Source: Oscillospiraceae bacterium
GTDB lineage: Bacteria; Bacillota; Clostridia; Oscillospirales; Ruminococcaceae
Direction: 5' to 3'
Length of the DNA: 55,764 bases
NCBI GenBank assembly: GCA_030539275.1
Contig: JAUNSK010000013.1
Location: forward strand, 1 to 55,764
Each line of letters begins with the position of its first letter. Position 1 is the stretch's first letter. A model generated the notes under the pieces. The model was not told where the DNA came from and ran no database searches. It saw only the letters and a list, made by a program, of their open reading frames with translations. Positions 8,899 to 17,449 of this stretch are shown piece after piece. The position numbers and the translations under genes were made by a program.

Positions 8899-9891
8899 TT
8901 ATTTTTTCTTTAATTTTCTGAATATCAAAACTGATGCAGCTATTACAGCACATGAAACTGCTGCGATAACGGCCGGCAGAAATCCGCTTTTTTGTCCGGT
9001 CTTTTCCTTAAGAATATCCGTTGGAGACGTAACTGATTCAGTATTATCAGATCCGGTGCTCTTTGCTGTCTTTTCGGTAGTCTTTGCAGTTGTTGTCTTT
9101 GTGGCCTTACCTGACGTGGTCTGAGTGACAACAGCAGATGATGTTGTCTTTGTAGTGACTGCCGTTGCTGCAGTGGTCGTAGATGAGGTTGTCTGAGACT
9201 GCTGTGCCGGAGTATTGTTATTGTTGCTGCCATTATCCTGTGCAGGCTGCGGGTCATTGTTGTGAACCGGTTCTTCAGGCTGCTGTGGTTCAGGTTCCTG
9301 ATGAGGAGGATCGGCAGGAGTGTCAGGAGTCGAAGGAGGCGGTGTACTGCCTGTTATCTGTATTCCGCCGCCGCAAAGATTGCTGCAGTCAGAATATTCA
9401 TTCTGTCCCTCTAAACACATCGCGGTTGAAAAAATATCATAATGTGCAATAAAGTCAACCGGGAAGAAATCATTTACGCCCACATTATCGGGCAGCTTAA
9501 TGTTTAATTCAAGCATATCTCCGTTGTCACTTAAAGCAGAACCCTGCTGTGAAGGAACTGAAATTGACACGACATCATTGTCTTTGGTTGTACTGCAATT
9601 AATTTGAGGTATATTAGCAAAAATTTGTTGTGGATTACTGTCGTAGCTGAGCCTTGAATCTTTTCTCAGTACCATGTCCAGAACATAAAATCCCGGATTG
9701 CTGTCTATTGAGATCTTCAGAGTGATCACTCTGTTTTCAGGAATATCGTTAATGTCTATCTGTCTGGTTTCTATTTTCAGCGGAGCATCAACTGACTGCG
9801 CACTTATGATATAAGAGCTGCTGCAGTTTGACAACAGAAAAACAGATAAAAAGACACATGCTTTTTTTTGGAACTTGCTGTAAAGATTCAT
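8899..9891 (-). CDS. membrane-anchored cohesin-like surface protein
   Basis: I place the start at the ATG at 9891 (AAAGGA 8 bases upstream) and not at the in-frame GTG at 9915. The resulting 330 residues begin with a signal peptide (KKACVFLSVFLLSNC...ISAQS). A beta-rich domain of about 140 residues follows, with cohesin-like features: VITLKISIDSNPGF, then LSYD, then GDMLELNIKLPDNVGVNDF..PVDF. A long Pro/Gln/Asn then Thr-rich linker precedes a C-terminal helix (FLPAVIAAVSCAVIAASVLI) and a basic tail. Cohesins bind dockerins and build cellulosome-like complexes, and dockerin proteins are encoded at 43088 and 50663. The cohesin call is by pattern only; another carbohydrate-binding or Ig-like fold is possible. 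Confidence 0.6.
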   Translation of the reverse strand: MNLYSKFQKKACVFLSVFLLSNCSSSYIISAQSVDAPLKIETRQIDINDIPENRVITLKISIDSNPGFYVLDMVLRKDSRLSYDSNPQQIFANIPQINCSTTKDNDVVSISVPSQQGSALSDNGDMLELNIKLPDNVGVNDFFPVDFIAHYDIFSTAMCLEGQNEYSDCSNLCGGGIQITGSTPPPSTPDTPADPPHQEPEPQQPEEPVHNNDPQPAQDNGSNNNNTPAQQSQTTSSTTTAATAVTTKTTSSAVVTQTTSGKATKTTTAKTTEKTAKSTGSDNTESVTSPTDILKEKTGQKSGFLPAVIAAVSCAVIAASVLIFRKLKKK

Positions 9892-9934
9892 TGGATCTAT
9901 CCTTTCACTATGCACTTTTGCTTAATAATCAGAA

Positions 9935-10381
9935 CTAACCGATAATTTTCGGATCTGAATGTATTATAATTATATTTTTTAATATAACAAAATCATTGCT
10001 TAAGTTATCTGAGTTTTGCTGACCGGGAGATGCACCTGCTATTACAGTTCCTCCCGGGATACTCTGTCCGGATATTACAGTTCCTGTAGACTGCCTTACA
10101 GAACCGGTAACTGTATCAGATGACGTGGCTGTGTCCGAAGCAGGTAAGTATTCCTGTACAGGTATATCAGCACTCAGGTTTTTACGTACCTCTGATGTTA
10201 CGGTGTTCAGAGACTGTGTCACAGGGATCATTGCGTTCTTCTCATGCTTTTTTGAAGAAATTTCAAACCTCAGGAGAGAAAATATCTTAAATCGAATTAT
10301 CAGAACGATAGTTGATAATACAAATACAGCAGCCAGTATCAGTGAAATATCTGATATCAGCTTCCAGAATGTCAAGCCCAT
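9935..10381 (-). CDS. small single-pass membrane protein, unrecognised
   Basis: This 148-residue protein has one N-terminal membrane helix (ISLILAAVFVLSTIVLII, residues 10-30) and a basic stretch (RFKIFSLLRFEISSKKHEK). The tail is low in complexity and rich in Ser/Thr/Gly, with two similar motifs (GTVISGQSIPGG, GTVIAGASPGQQ). An excellent GAGGAGG site precedes the ATG. It sits 21 bases after the kinase gene and 43 before the cohesin-like gene, so it belongs to the phospho-signalling operon. The Thr/Ser-rich tail could be a kinase substrate if it faces the cytoplasm. I do not recognise a family. Confidence 0.75.
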   Translation of the reverse strand: MGLTFWKLISDISLILAAVFVLSTIVLIIRFKIFSLLRFEISSKKHEKNAMIPVTQSLNTVTSEVRKNLSADIPVQEYLPASDTATSSDTVTGSVRQSTGTVISGQSIPGGTVIAGASPGQQNSDNLSNDFVILKNIIIIHSDPKIIG

Positions 10382-10402
10382 TATTATACCTCCTCAAAGC
10401 CG

Positions 10403-12103
10403 CTATTTGTCATAAGAGCTTTTTATTGAACTGATGATACTATCATAGTTGCGAGTGATATCATCTTTTATCTGTCTGGTTTTATCAGTTGAAGCATTGA
10501 TGCTGTCCGTTTTGTCTTTTATCGATTCAAAAAGCTTCATCTGATCATCATAACTGACAAACAGTGAGAACTTGTAGGTGTATGCCTTGAGTGCATTCAT
10601 GGCAAGCTTATAGGTCTCCAGAAGTACTATTTCAGTTTCTGTATGATTTACATCAACAAACTCAACCATCTGATTGATGCTGCTCCAGTAATCAGAATAA
10701 ACCTGAGAATCACTGCCTTCGATAACCATCTTCTGAATATTTGAATAGAACGTACCGATATCATAGTATATCTGCGCCATCTGATAATTTTCCGGGTTTG
10801 CTTGTCTGAAGCTGTCATCAATAGCTTCAGAAAACCATTTGGTTGAAGAGGTGATCCTTGTAGTCTCATTGTCACTGTTGTTGTCAGATCCGTAATCATA
10901 GTAATACCAGTAAAGCTTGCCTATTTCAAATGCTAGACGCTGATAGGAAGGATCCTCTTTAAGTGTCTGTGAGTGTTCAGATGTAAGTTTGAGAAGAGCA
11001 GATGATTCATCTTCTGAGAATGAAACATCTTCTTTATATGTTTCGACAAGTCCGAAATATGCATCTGTCTGATCACCGTTCAGTTTTACAGCAGATGTAT
11101 AGGCTGCGATCTTTTCATTATATGAGGTCGCTTTCTGGGCTATAGTCATATAGTTATTGTAATCTGACTTCGTCATACTTTTGCATTTTAATGTTGAAAA
11201 GGCAAAAGTAAGTGAAAAGAAAACAGCAAGGGAACATGACAGTGCAGTTAGCTTTATATGTGTGCGTTTTGAAATAGAATCAAGAGCATGATAAAGTTCT
11301 TTGCATGATTTATAGCGCATATCAGGGTTATCATTGACACACCTGAGAATTATGCGCCTGAGCTCAGCATTTATATTTTTACTCTTGCTGTCAAATACGA
11401 AACGTTCATAAGAGTTCCTGCAGCCACCGTCAGAGCGGATGATCGAGACTGGTTTTTCACCGGTTGTCATATGATAAAGTGTTGCACCGATATTGAAAAT
11501 ATCAGTTCTTTTATCAAGACTCTTCTGCCTGTACTGTTCAGGTGCTGCATATTCGGGAGTATATTGTGCTGTACCTGTTTCACTTTGTATAACAGCACCG
11601 AAATCTATAAGTTTAAGATTACTGTACTTCTTGCTTTTATCAAGATTTTCAATGTTGCTGTCGGAACTCAGTATCATCAGATTGTCAGGCTTCATGTCAC
11701 TGTATATTTTTCCGTAATCATTTATGAAAGCAATAACAGAGCATATGTCTTTTCCGTATTCAATTACGTTTTTAAAAGAGAGGGGACCGGAAGAGAGAAG
11801 AACATTCATAGATTTTCCGTCTATAAAATCCATTACTATAAAAAGTGCATCATTGTTTTCTATGCGCTGAATTATATTAGGAAAGAAGTTGTATTTGTCA
11901 CGTTCATAAAGTTCCTTGATAAGAACTGACTCCTGTTTTGCAGATTCTGCTGCCTCTGCGCATCTCTTTGAAACTTCCTTTACAGCACGTACTGCCATAT
12001 TTGCCTGCAGATCACTTGCTTTGTAGACAACTGAAAGACCGCCTCTTCCTACTATACCGTCAATACGGTATCTTTTATCAAGTATGTATCCATTACTGAG
12101 CAA
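10403..12103 (-). CDS. membrane Ser/Thr protein kinase with extracytoplasmic helical domain
   Basis: The 566-residue protein starts at TTG (12103), with AAAGGTGG upstream. Residues 12-278 are a Hanks-type kinase: Gly loop VGRGGLSVVY, ATP lysine K42, alpha-C glutamate probably E58, catalytic loop YSDMKPDN (D136, K138, N141; the usual HRD is YSD), DFG at 167-169, and APE at 187-189. One membrane helix (about 283-303) leads to some 260 outside residues that look all-helical and TPR-like, not PASTA. Kinase, single helix and outside helical domain is also the layout of T7SSb EssB/YukC, whose kinase fold is inactive. Flanking genes encode the matching phosphatase and an FHA reader, and an EssC operon is divergent. 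It probably phosphorylates Thr on FHA partners or the secretion machine. Confidence 0.85.
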   Translation of the reverse strand: MLSNGYILDKRYRIDGIVGRGGLSVVYKASDLQANMAVRAVKEVSKRCAEAAESAKQESVLIKELYERDKYNFFPNIIQRIENNDALFIVMDFIDGKSMNVLLSSGPLSFKNVIEYGKDICSVIAFINDYGKIYSDMKPDNLMILSSDSNIENLDKSKKYSNLKLIDFGAVIQSETGTAQYTPEYAAPEQYRQKSLDKRTDIFNIGATLYHMTTGEKPVSIIRSDGGCRNSYERFVFDSKSKNINAELRRIILRCVNDNPDMRYKSCKELYHALDSISKRTHIKLTALSCSLAVFFSLTFAFSTLKCKSMTKSDYNNYMTIAQKATSYNEKIAAYTSAVKLNGDQTDAYFGLVETYKEDVSFSEDESSALLKLTSEHSQTLKEDPSYQRLAFEIGKLYWYYYDYGSDNNSDNETTRITSSTKWFSEAIDDSFRQANPENYQMAQIYYDIGTFYSNIQKMVIEGSDSQVYSDYWSSINQMVEFVDVNHTETEIVLLETYKLAMNALKAYTYKFSLFVSYDDQMKLFESIKDKTDSINASTDKTRQIKDDITRNYDSIISSIKSSYDK

Positions 12104-12119
12104 TTGTACGTACCACCTT

Positions 12120-12905
12120 TTATGAGATTGTTTTGATCAGCAGAGCTGTAATGTTGTCAGTTTCGTTCCTTGACATGTTAAGCTGCGTAAGACTCTCAAG
12201 TATCTGTGTCGCATCGCTGTCTGATGTGATCTTGTCAGGCCTGAGGGAAGTAAAAAGCTCGTCAGACGTGATTTTTTTTCTGAATCCGTCTGAACAGAGC
12301 ATATAGCAGCACTGAGTTTCATATTCAGATATCAGATAATCGTAAGATACGTTGGCAAGTCCGGCTCCCATACATTTGGTAAGCTGATTTTGTCTTGAAT
12401 CACTGCCTGCCATTTCCTCAGTCAGATTTCCTTTGCGTATTTCGTCGCCGACCACAGAGTGATCAGCAGTGAGTAAAGATATTCCGCTGTCAGTTATCCT
12501 GTAGAGTCTTGAGTCGCCTACATGCGCAGCAAGCATCTTGCCGAGAGTCGGAATTATGAACACAGCCGTCATTGTAGTTCCAAGGATCTTATTGTTTGTC
12601 TGTGCATAGTCATTTAGTTTGTCATTATTGCTGTGAAGATACTTATCAAGATTCTGTCTGATATCAAGCAGTTTTGCACCTGATTTCATGAGATCTGCAA
12701 ATGAAGTTTCAAACCATCGTGACAGACAGTCTATAATATATGCACTTGCGGTCTCACCGTCGCTGAGACCTCCCATCCCGTCACATACGGCAGCCATAAT
12801 GATCTGCTCGGAGCGGAATGAGGCTGTTTTTATGCAGAGTGCATCCTGATTTATCTGTTTTGCAATTCCTTCATCTGTGCTGTAAGCTGTAATATATGTC
12901 ATCAT
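12120..12905 (-). CDS. PP2C-family Ser/Thr protein phosphatase
   Basis: This 261-residue cytoplasmic enzyme has the PP2C metal ligands and motifs in order: NQDAL (residues 19-23), CDGMGG (D42), AHVGDSRLYR, a DHSV segment, LCSDGF and ETDNITALLI near the end. It would remove phosphate from Ser/Thr placed by the adjacent kinase. Two ATGs lie in tandem; GGAGG is only 2 bases from the first and 5 from the second (12902), so the second may be used. Spacing to the FHA gene (11 bases) and kinase gene (16 bases) shows a tight operon. Length is normal for the small PrpC/Stp phosphatases. Confidence 0.92.
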   Translation of the reverse strand: MMTYITAYSTDEGIAKQINQDALCIKTASFRSEQIIMAAVCDGMGGLSDGETASAYIIDCLSRWFETSFADLMKSGAKLLDIRQNLDKYLHSNNDKLNDYAQTNNKILGTTMTAVFIIPTLGKMLAAHVGDSRLYRITDSGISLLTADHSVVGDEIRKGNLTEEMAGSDSRQNQLTKCMGAGLANVSYDYLISEYETQCCYMLCSDGFRKKITSDELFTSLRPDKITSDSDATQILESLTQLNMSRNETDNITALLIKTIS

Positions 12906-12916
12906 TACCTCCGTGA

Positions 12917-14260
12917 TCAGTCCTTAATATAAAATGTGTAGCATGATGAGCAGACGCTGAATGAACAGCCGGAAAAAATGCATACCTGTTCTCCCGGTGC
13001 TACATTCTCATTTTCCACACTAAGTGATCCACATGATATATTTTTAATAAATATACTGTTGTCCGGATCATGTCTTTCAAATACTATTCCATCCATTTCA
13101 TCACTGCTAAACGGGTATGATGCCACATTAACTATACTTCCTGATTTGATATTTTTAATGTATGCTGCATACGAAGCAGGGGAGACTGAGCTTACACAAA
13201 GTGTCTGTGAAACAGCACCGGATGCTATGCAGGTTCTGGTGACTGCATCCGGACAGCTGAAAGTAAATGGAATATTATAAATATATATCTGGTCCTGATC
13301 ATTGAGCTGCTGTTTCTTTATTCTTTTTTTATTAATAAAAGTTCCGTTAGTTGAATTGTTGTCCTGAAGATAAAATGCATTATTTTCATTCAGTATGCTT
13401 GCGTGAAATCCTGAAACCTCAGGAATACTGCTGAGTGACAGATCAATATTCTGGCTTTTAGGATTTCTTCCTATATTGAAAGGAGTGTGGTCTATGACAT
13501 ATCTGCTTCCTGATGAATCTGTAAGAAATGCACAGTCTGACGAATAAGCCGGATTTTGCTGTACCGGATAAAAGTTCTGCTTGACCTGTTCCTGCACAGC
13601 GGGCGTGCTGTTTACTCTTTCGGGTTCTTTATGTACGGCAGGAGGAGCTGCATGCTGGGCAGGGGTGTTTTTAATATCATGAAGAAAATTGTACAGGTCG
13701 TTATGTGAAAAGCATGCGTTCTTGTTTTTGCATTTTTTCTGAATAAGCATATGGTGTTCAAGAAATTCCTGATATTTGCTCATTACATTTGAGTTAGAGA
13801 TTATTACGTTAGCTTTTTTGTTCATGTCATACAGGAACTTAACTATATTGGTGCTGTGACTGCTGTTTATGACAGGGAGATATGCCGCATATATTTTTTT
13901 TGAAAGTGGATCATAGTATATGTGATTCAGGCTGCAAAGCAGGTTGTTTACCGGCATTGTTGAATTGCTGCAGAACTCCATGATTTTCTGAAACTGTGAG
14001 ATAATATCAAAAAATTTGTCCTGAGGCATTTCGGATTTTATATATTCGGAAAGACAAACCAGATTACTGATGTTGAATACAAGTCTGTTTCCTGTGCCTG
14101 TTTTGGTCCATGTAACATTCAGCAGGCCGTTTTCGGATTTGTTTTCGAGAAACTGCAGCTGATTTTCATTTATGTGTTCTTTTCTTTTGAGTAAGAAAAT
14201 TAAGTAGGTGTTTTCCTGTCTGAATACTGTTTTTAGTTGGAACTCATCAAAATAACTCAT
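12917..14260 (-). CDS. FHA-domain phosphopeptide-binding protein
   Basis: This 447-residue protein has no membrane helix. The N-terminal 200 residues resemble the region found in front of FHA domains in related Firmicutes proteins (DUF6382-like; tentative). After a Pro/Gln linker comes a clear FHA domain at about 255-335: NIGRNPKSQNIDLS, then VSGFHASI, then DNNSTNGTFINKKRI, keeping the Arg, Ser/His and Asn that bind phosphothreonine. The last 100 residues may be a second beta domain. It is first in the minus-strand operon, with a promoter match at 14329-14357. It likely recruits kinase-phosphorylated partners, as Fha proteins do in type VI systems. EssC (18420) carries a second FHA domain. 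Confidence 0.88.
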   Translation of the reverse strand: MSYFDEFQLKTVFRQENTYLIFLLKRKEHINENQLQFLENKSENGLLNVTWTKTGTGNRLVFNISNLVCLSEYIKSEMPQDKFFDIISQFQKIMEFCSNSTMPVNNLLCSLNHIYYDPLSKKIYAAYLPVINSSHSTNIVKFLYDMNKKANVIISNSNVMSKYQEFLEHHMLIQKKCKNKNACFSHNDLYNFLHDIKNTPAQHAAPPAVHKEPERVNSTPAVQEQVKQNFYPVQQNPAYSSDCAFLTDSSGSRYVIDHTPFNIGRNPKSQNIDLSLSSIPEVSGFHASILNENNAFYLQDNNSTNGTFINKKRIKKQQLNDQDQIYIYNIPFTFSCPDAVTRTCIASGAVSQTLCVSSVSPASYAAYIKNIKSGSIVNVASYPFSSDEMDGIVFERHDPDNSIFIKNISCGSLSVENENVAPGEQVCIFSGCSFSVCSSCYTFYIKD

Positions 14261-14487
14261 AATCTGAATGCTCTGCTTTCTGTAAAATTATTTTTACGCA
14301 AATAAATGATATTTTTTTAGTCATTATAATTATATAATATATTATCATAATTTTCAAGTTGTTTAATCCAAAATATAGAATATTGTTTCAATTTGATAAA
14401 AACTAAAATATATTTATGCTTTTTACAAGTAATAAAGTAATATTAAATAGTAAAAAATTTACGTTGAGCCTGCAAAAAAAAACAAAA
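14261..14487. other. AT-rich leader and promoter region of the FHA operon
   Basis: Very AT-rich DNA with no credible gene. It holds the minus-strand promoter at 14329-14357 and ends at the terminator of the cupin gene. Confidence 0.6.
14329..14357 (-). promoter_or_regulatory. promoter of the FHA/PP2C/kinase operon
   Basis: The minus strand reads TTGAAA, 17 bases, TATAAT, ending about 69 bases before the ATG at 14260. This is a near-consensus housekeeping promoter. Confidence 0.7.
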
Positions 14488-14517
14488 GCACGCAGTCACA
14501 ATAGAATGACTGCGTGC
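14488..14517 (-). terminator. terminator of the cupin gene
   Basis: An 11-bp perfect stem (GCACGCAGTCA) with an 8-base loop is followed on the minus strand by TTTTG and a run of nine T. It lies about 80 bases past the cupin stop. Confidence 0.85.
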
Positions 14518-14598
14518 AAAAAAACTTATGTTCATTTTCCTTCAGCTTATGTTGTAAATGCATAATACTTTTTACCAGGCGGTCTTCCGGTATCATCT

Positions 14599-15018
14599 TC
14601 AGTCATCACTGCATTCATTTTTAGTTCTGTATACTGATCCCCTGTGAAGCTGCGGCGGTGAATACACTATTGACAGTTTCAGTTCCCTGTTTGAGGCATT
14701 GACAATATTATTCCATGTTCCGGATGCAATAAATACAGCATCACCTGCCGAGACATTTCCGGCATATTTGAGATCATGCTGTACCTGGCCCATGTAAACA
14801 CGTGCGTAACCGGATTCAACTCTGATCATCATATCAGCATACTCGTGCATTTTAACTCCTGTTTCACTTCTCAGCCCGATACTCATCAGTGCTGCCTGCA
14901 TATATCTTCCGGTCCATATCTCAGTCCTGAAATTTTTATTGTTGTAAGCCTGCCTTGTAAGATGTATAATAGCCGCATCACTGTCGTGACTGCATACAGA
15001 CTCATTTTTTTTATTCAT
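14599..15018 (-). CDS. cupin-domain protein
   Basis: This 139-residue soluble protein has a single cupin barrel. The motifs are G-VKMHEYADMMIRVESGYARVY (split here; residues about 55-75) and the second-motif region GDAVFIASGTWNNIVN. The end, SPPQLHRGSVYRTKNE, is typical of small cupins related to mannose-6-phosphate isomerase. One His and two acidic residues (H, E, D in HEYAD) could hold a metal, although the second motif has Asn where His is usual. AAAGGAGG precedes the ATG. It is monocistronic, divergent from the lyase gene. Substrate unknown. Confidence 0.75.
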   Translation of the reverse strand: MNKKNESVCSHDSDAAIIHLTRQAYNNKNFRTEIWTGRYMQAALMSIGLRSETGVKMHEYADMMIRVESGYARVYMGQVQHDLKYAGNVSAGDAVFIASGTWNNIVNASNRELKLSIVYSPPQLHRGSVYRTKNECSDD

Positions 15019-15239
15019 ACAGTACCTCCTTTTTATTTACTACTTTTATCTTATGCATAAGATGACATTGGGTGAAACGCAGAGAAATTATCTTAAAGCC
15101 GCCGTAATAATGGGTGTAAAAAATTTATTCTGCACTATATAAATTGTAAAGATGAGTCTGCCAGTTATTCTATATTTATTTTTCTTTAATATAAATAATC
15201 TGATTATTAAAGGATATGATAATATCGGAGGGATGGAAT

Positions 15240-16238
15240 ATGAATATTCAATTTGACGCCGTGTATTATGAGCCGGCGGCTATGGAGTACCAGCTTGGCA
15301 AAGAGATGCGTGAAAAATTCAAGGATCTGTCATGGACAGAAATTGAGTCGCACAACCGGATTCCGGAACTCAGCGCATCTGCAAACAAGGATTTTCCTAA
15401 ACTTAAGCAGCTGCTCATAATCGGGGTACGAAAAACACATAAGTATGTGGAAAATCATAAGGTGTCTGACTGGCTTGTTCCGTACACATCCTCCGGGTGC
15501 CGGGCAATGTGCCTCTACTGCTATCTGGTGTGCAATTATAACAAATGCTCGTATCTGCGTCTTTTTGTGAACAGGGAACAGATGATGGGCAAAATACTCA
15601 AAACTGATGCAGCTGCAGCGGTGCCTCAGACATTTGAGATCGGAAGCAACAGTGATCTTATTCTTGAAAATGTAGTAACAGGCAACCTCCCGTGGACAAT
15701 AGAGAAATTTGCAGCTTACGGACGCGGGCATCTGACACTTCCTACTAAGTTTGATATGGTGGAGCCTTTGCTTGGACTTGATCACAGGGGGAAGACAATT
15801 TTCCGAATGAGTGTAAATCCTCCTGATATAATCAGACGTGTTGAGCTTGGAACATCTCAACTTGATTCCCGTATTCGTGCTTTAAACTCAATGGCAGATG
15901 CAGGCTACCCTGTCGGCCTGCTGATAGCTCCCGTAATTCTGCTTGAGGGCTGGGAAAAAATGTACGGGGAACTTATCGATACACTCGCAGACAAGCTTTC
16001 AGACAAGGTAAGACAAACAGGATTCATTGAGATAATTCTTATGACATATAGTTTTGTACAGGATGCAATAAATACGGACGCTTTTCCGAATGCAGCTCCG
16101 ATATTTGACCGTACGATCATGACCGGACGAGGAAGAGGAAAGTACTGTTATAAAAATGATGCCCGGGCAAAAGCGGAAGCATTTCTGAAAGAGCAGATTG
16201 ATTCCAAACTTAAAATGAAGATATTGTATATTTCATGA
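15240..16238 (+). CDS. splB: spore photoproduct lyase-like radical SAM protein
   Basis: I take the ATG at 15240, with GGAGGG 7 bases upstream, over the in-frame ATG at 15216; this gives 332 residues. The radical SAM cluster motif CRAMCLYCYL (CxxxCxxC) is present. So are lyase-family segments LIIGVRKT, GKTIFRMSVN, LGTSQLDSRI and APVILLEGWE. The family uses SAM and a 4Fe-4S cluster to reverse the 5-thyminyl-5,6-dihydrothymine lesion in germinating spores. From memory of the Bacillus enzyme, the segment FEASCTSD holds the H-donor cysteine (C141); here it reads FEIGSNSD, with Ser at that place (residue 136). The enzyme may thus be altered or a paralogue. Monocistronic, with a terminator after it. 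Confidence 0.85.
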   Translation: MNIQFDAVYYEPAAMEYQLGKEMREKFKDLSWTEIESHNRIPELSASANKDFPKLKQLLIIGVRKTHKYVENHKVSDWLVPYTSSGCRAMCLYCYLVCNYNKCSYLRLFVNREQMMGKILKTDAAAAVPQTFEIGSNSDLILENVVTGNLPWTIEKFAAYGRGHLTLPTKFDMVEPLLGLDHRGKTIFRMSVNPPDIIRRVELGTSQLDSRIRALNSMADAGYPVGLLIAPVILLEGWEKMYGELIDTLADKLSDKVRQTGFIEIILMTYSFVQDAINTDAFPNAAPIFDRTIMTGRGRGKYCYKNDARAKAEAFLKEQIDSKLKMKILYIS

Positions 16239-16325
16239 CTTTGTCTGAAACTGACGTATGAAACGAATTTCTGCATGCCGTTCATCCTGGGACAGTTTCA
16301 AACTTATTAAATCAATTACCGTTTA

Positions 16326-16356
16326 ACGGGCAGGGATTCAAGGTATCCCTGCCCGT
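16326..16356 (+). terminator. terminator after the lyase gene
   Basis: A 12-bp perfect stem (ACGGGCAGGGAT) with a 7-base loop, followed by TTTGATCTT. It separates the lyase gene from the type VII operon. Confidence 0.8.
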
Positions 16357-16442
16357 TTTGATCTTAAACAGGACCTGAATGGGAAATGTTTCTGAATCAT
16401 GAAGCAATATATTTAAATGTAATAATATGCATATTTATTTTC

Positions 16443-16471
16443 TTGACTTTATTTAATGTATAATGTAAAAT
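16443..16471 (+). promoter_or_regulatory. promoter of the EssC operon
   Basis: TTGACT, 17 bases, TAAAAT, ending 36 bases before the ATG at 16508. It is well placed to drive 16508-23385. Confidence 0.65.
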
Positions 16472-16507
16472 TAGTCATAAAGCTTGTGCAAAAGGGGGAA
16501 AGATACT

Positions 16508-17449
16508 ATGGATTCACTACTTGAGCAATTGAAAAGAAAGCCTGCAATAACAGGAGAAGAGCTTGGTCTGTGCATTATCCGAAACGATATCAGCATTTAT
16601 TCTATGCAGCTTCACAATGTACATGAGAGTACAGCGCCGCTGCTTGATCAGGAGCAGCTTAACTCTTTGCTCTCAAAGATCAATTCTGTGGAAGATGCAG
16701 ATATTCTTGAATGTTATGTTCAGCTGCAGTCATTTGTACAGCGGTCCCAGGCTATGGCAAATGCATATAACCAGCAGGCACAGAATGGCTGCTGCCGTCT
16801 TATGATGTACATGACTCAGGCACAGCAGGTTGAGCATGCAAGAAAGCTGATCGAAAATCTGCCGATAATTATGACTGAAACACAGTTTCATGAGATGAAA
16901 AATCCTGGTAAGATCGCAAGAATGAGAGGCGTGGCAGTTGTCGCAAATGATTTTCCTTGCAGACCGAAATGTCTGGATATCAATGACTGCTTTATTGAGC
17001 CTGAAATAGACTGTTTTCAGGAGATGATGAGTCTTGAACGTACTGAAAGCATGGCAGACAAGATCAGATATTTCCGGGATGATCTGATGAAGCAGGGGGT
17101 AAGACATCAGCTTGCATATAACGAACTTTACATACTGATATCTGAGCGGATAGGACTTGATGAGTTTACAATATTCTGCATAGAAACAGATACTATTATA
17201 AATCAGATTAAAGAAATGAATTCACAGCGCATGGACTTTGAAAATGAGATAGCCGGAGAAGGTCCTGAGTTTGACAACAAGAAAAGAATTCTCAGCGAAG
17301 TGTTTGAGATCATTGATATAGACAGTTTGTACCCTGAAGAATGCAATATAGAAAAGGTCAGAGAAAAATTAAAAGATATTGATGTTCTGAGAACATCAAT
17401 GGATGAACTTATATCTGTACTGATGGGAGAGCAGAAGATAAATGGCTGA
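16508..17449 (+). CDS. unrecognised cytoplasmic protein, first gene of the EssC operon
   Basis: Start placed at the ATG at 16508 (AGGGGGAAAG upstream), not at the in-frame TTG at 16484; 313 residues. It is mostly helical, with no signal peptide or membrane helix. Cysteine is frequent for a cytosolic protein (GCCR, PCRPKCLDINDC, DCF, FCIE, EC), and the PCRPKCLDINDC cluster could bind metal. The C-terminal third (about 230-310) looks coiled-coil. The stop overlaps the next start by 8 bases, so translation is probably coupled with the Rep-like protein. I do not recognise the family. Position suggests a regulator or cytosolic partner of the EssC machine. Confidence 0.8.
   Translation: MDSLLEQLKRKPAITGEELGLCIIRNDISIYSMQLHNVHESTAPLLDQEQLNSLLSKINSVEDADILECYVQLQSFVQRSQAMANAYNQQAQNGCCRLMMYMTQAQQVEHARKLIENLPIIMTETQFHEMKNPGKIARMRGVAVVANDFPCRPKCLDINDCFIEPEIDCFQEMMSLERTESMADKIRYFRDDLMKQGVRHQLAYNELYILISERIGLDEFTIFCIETDTIINQIKEMNSQRMDFENEIAGEGPEFDNKKRILSEVFEIIDIDSLYPEECNIEKVREKLKDIDVLRTSMDELISVLMGEQKING

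Noticed and set aside
8943-9257. Arg/Gln-rich minus-strand frame inside the cohesin-like gene
   Set aside because: It is a shifted reading of the Thr/Pro-rich linker codons and has no initiation signal.
9892-9915. Upstream GTG start for the cohesin-like protein
   Set aside because: It would put eight polar residues before the signal peptide; ATG at 9891 has AAAGGA and begins the signal peptide directly.
15216-15239. Upstream in-frame ATG for the spore photoproduct lyase
   Set aside because: GGAGGG lies between the two ATGs and at correct distance only for the one at 15240.
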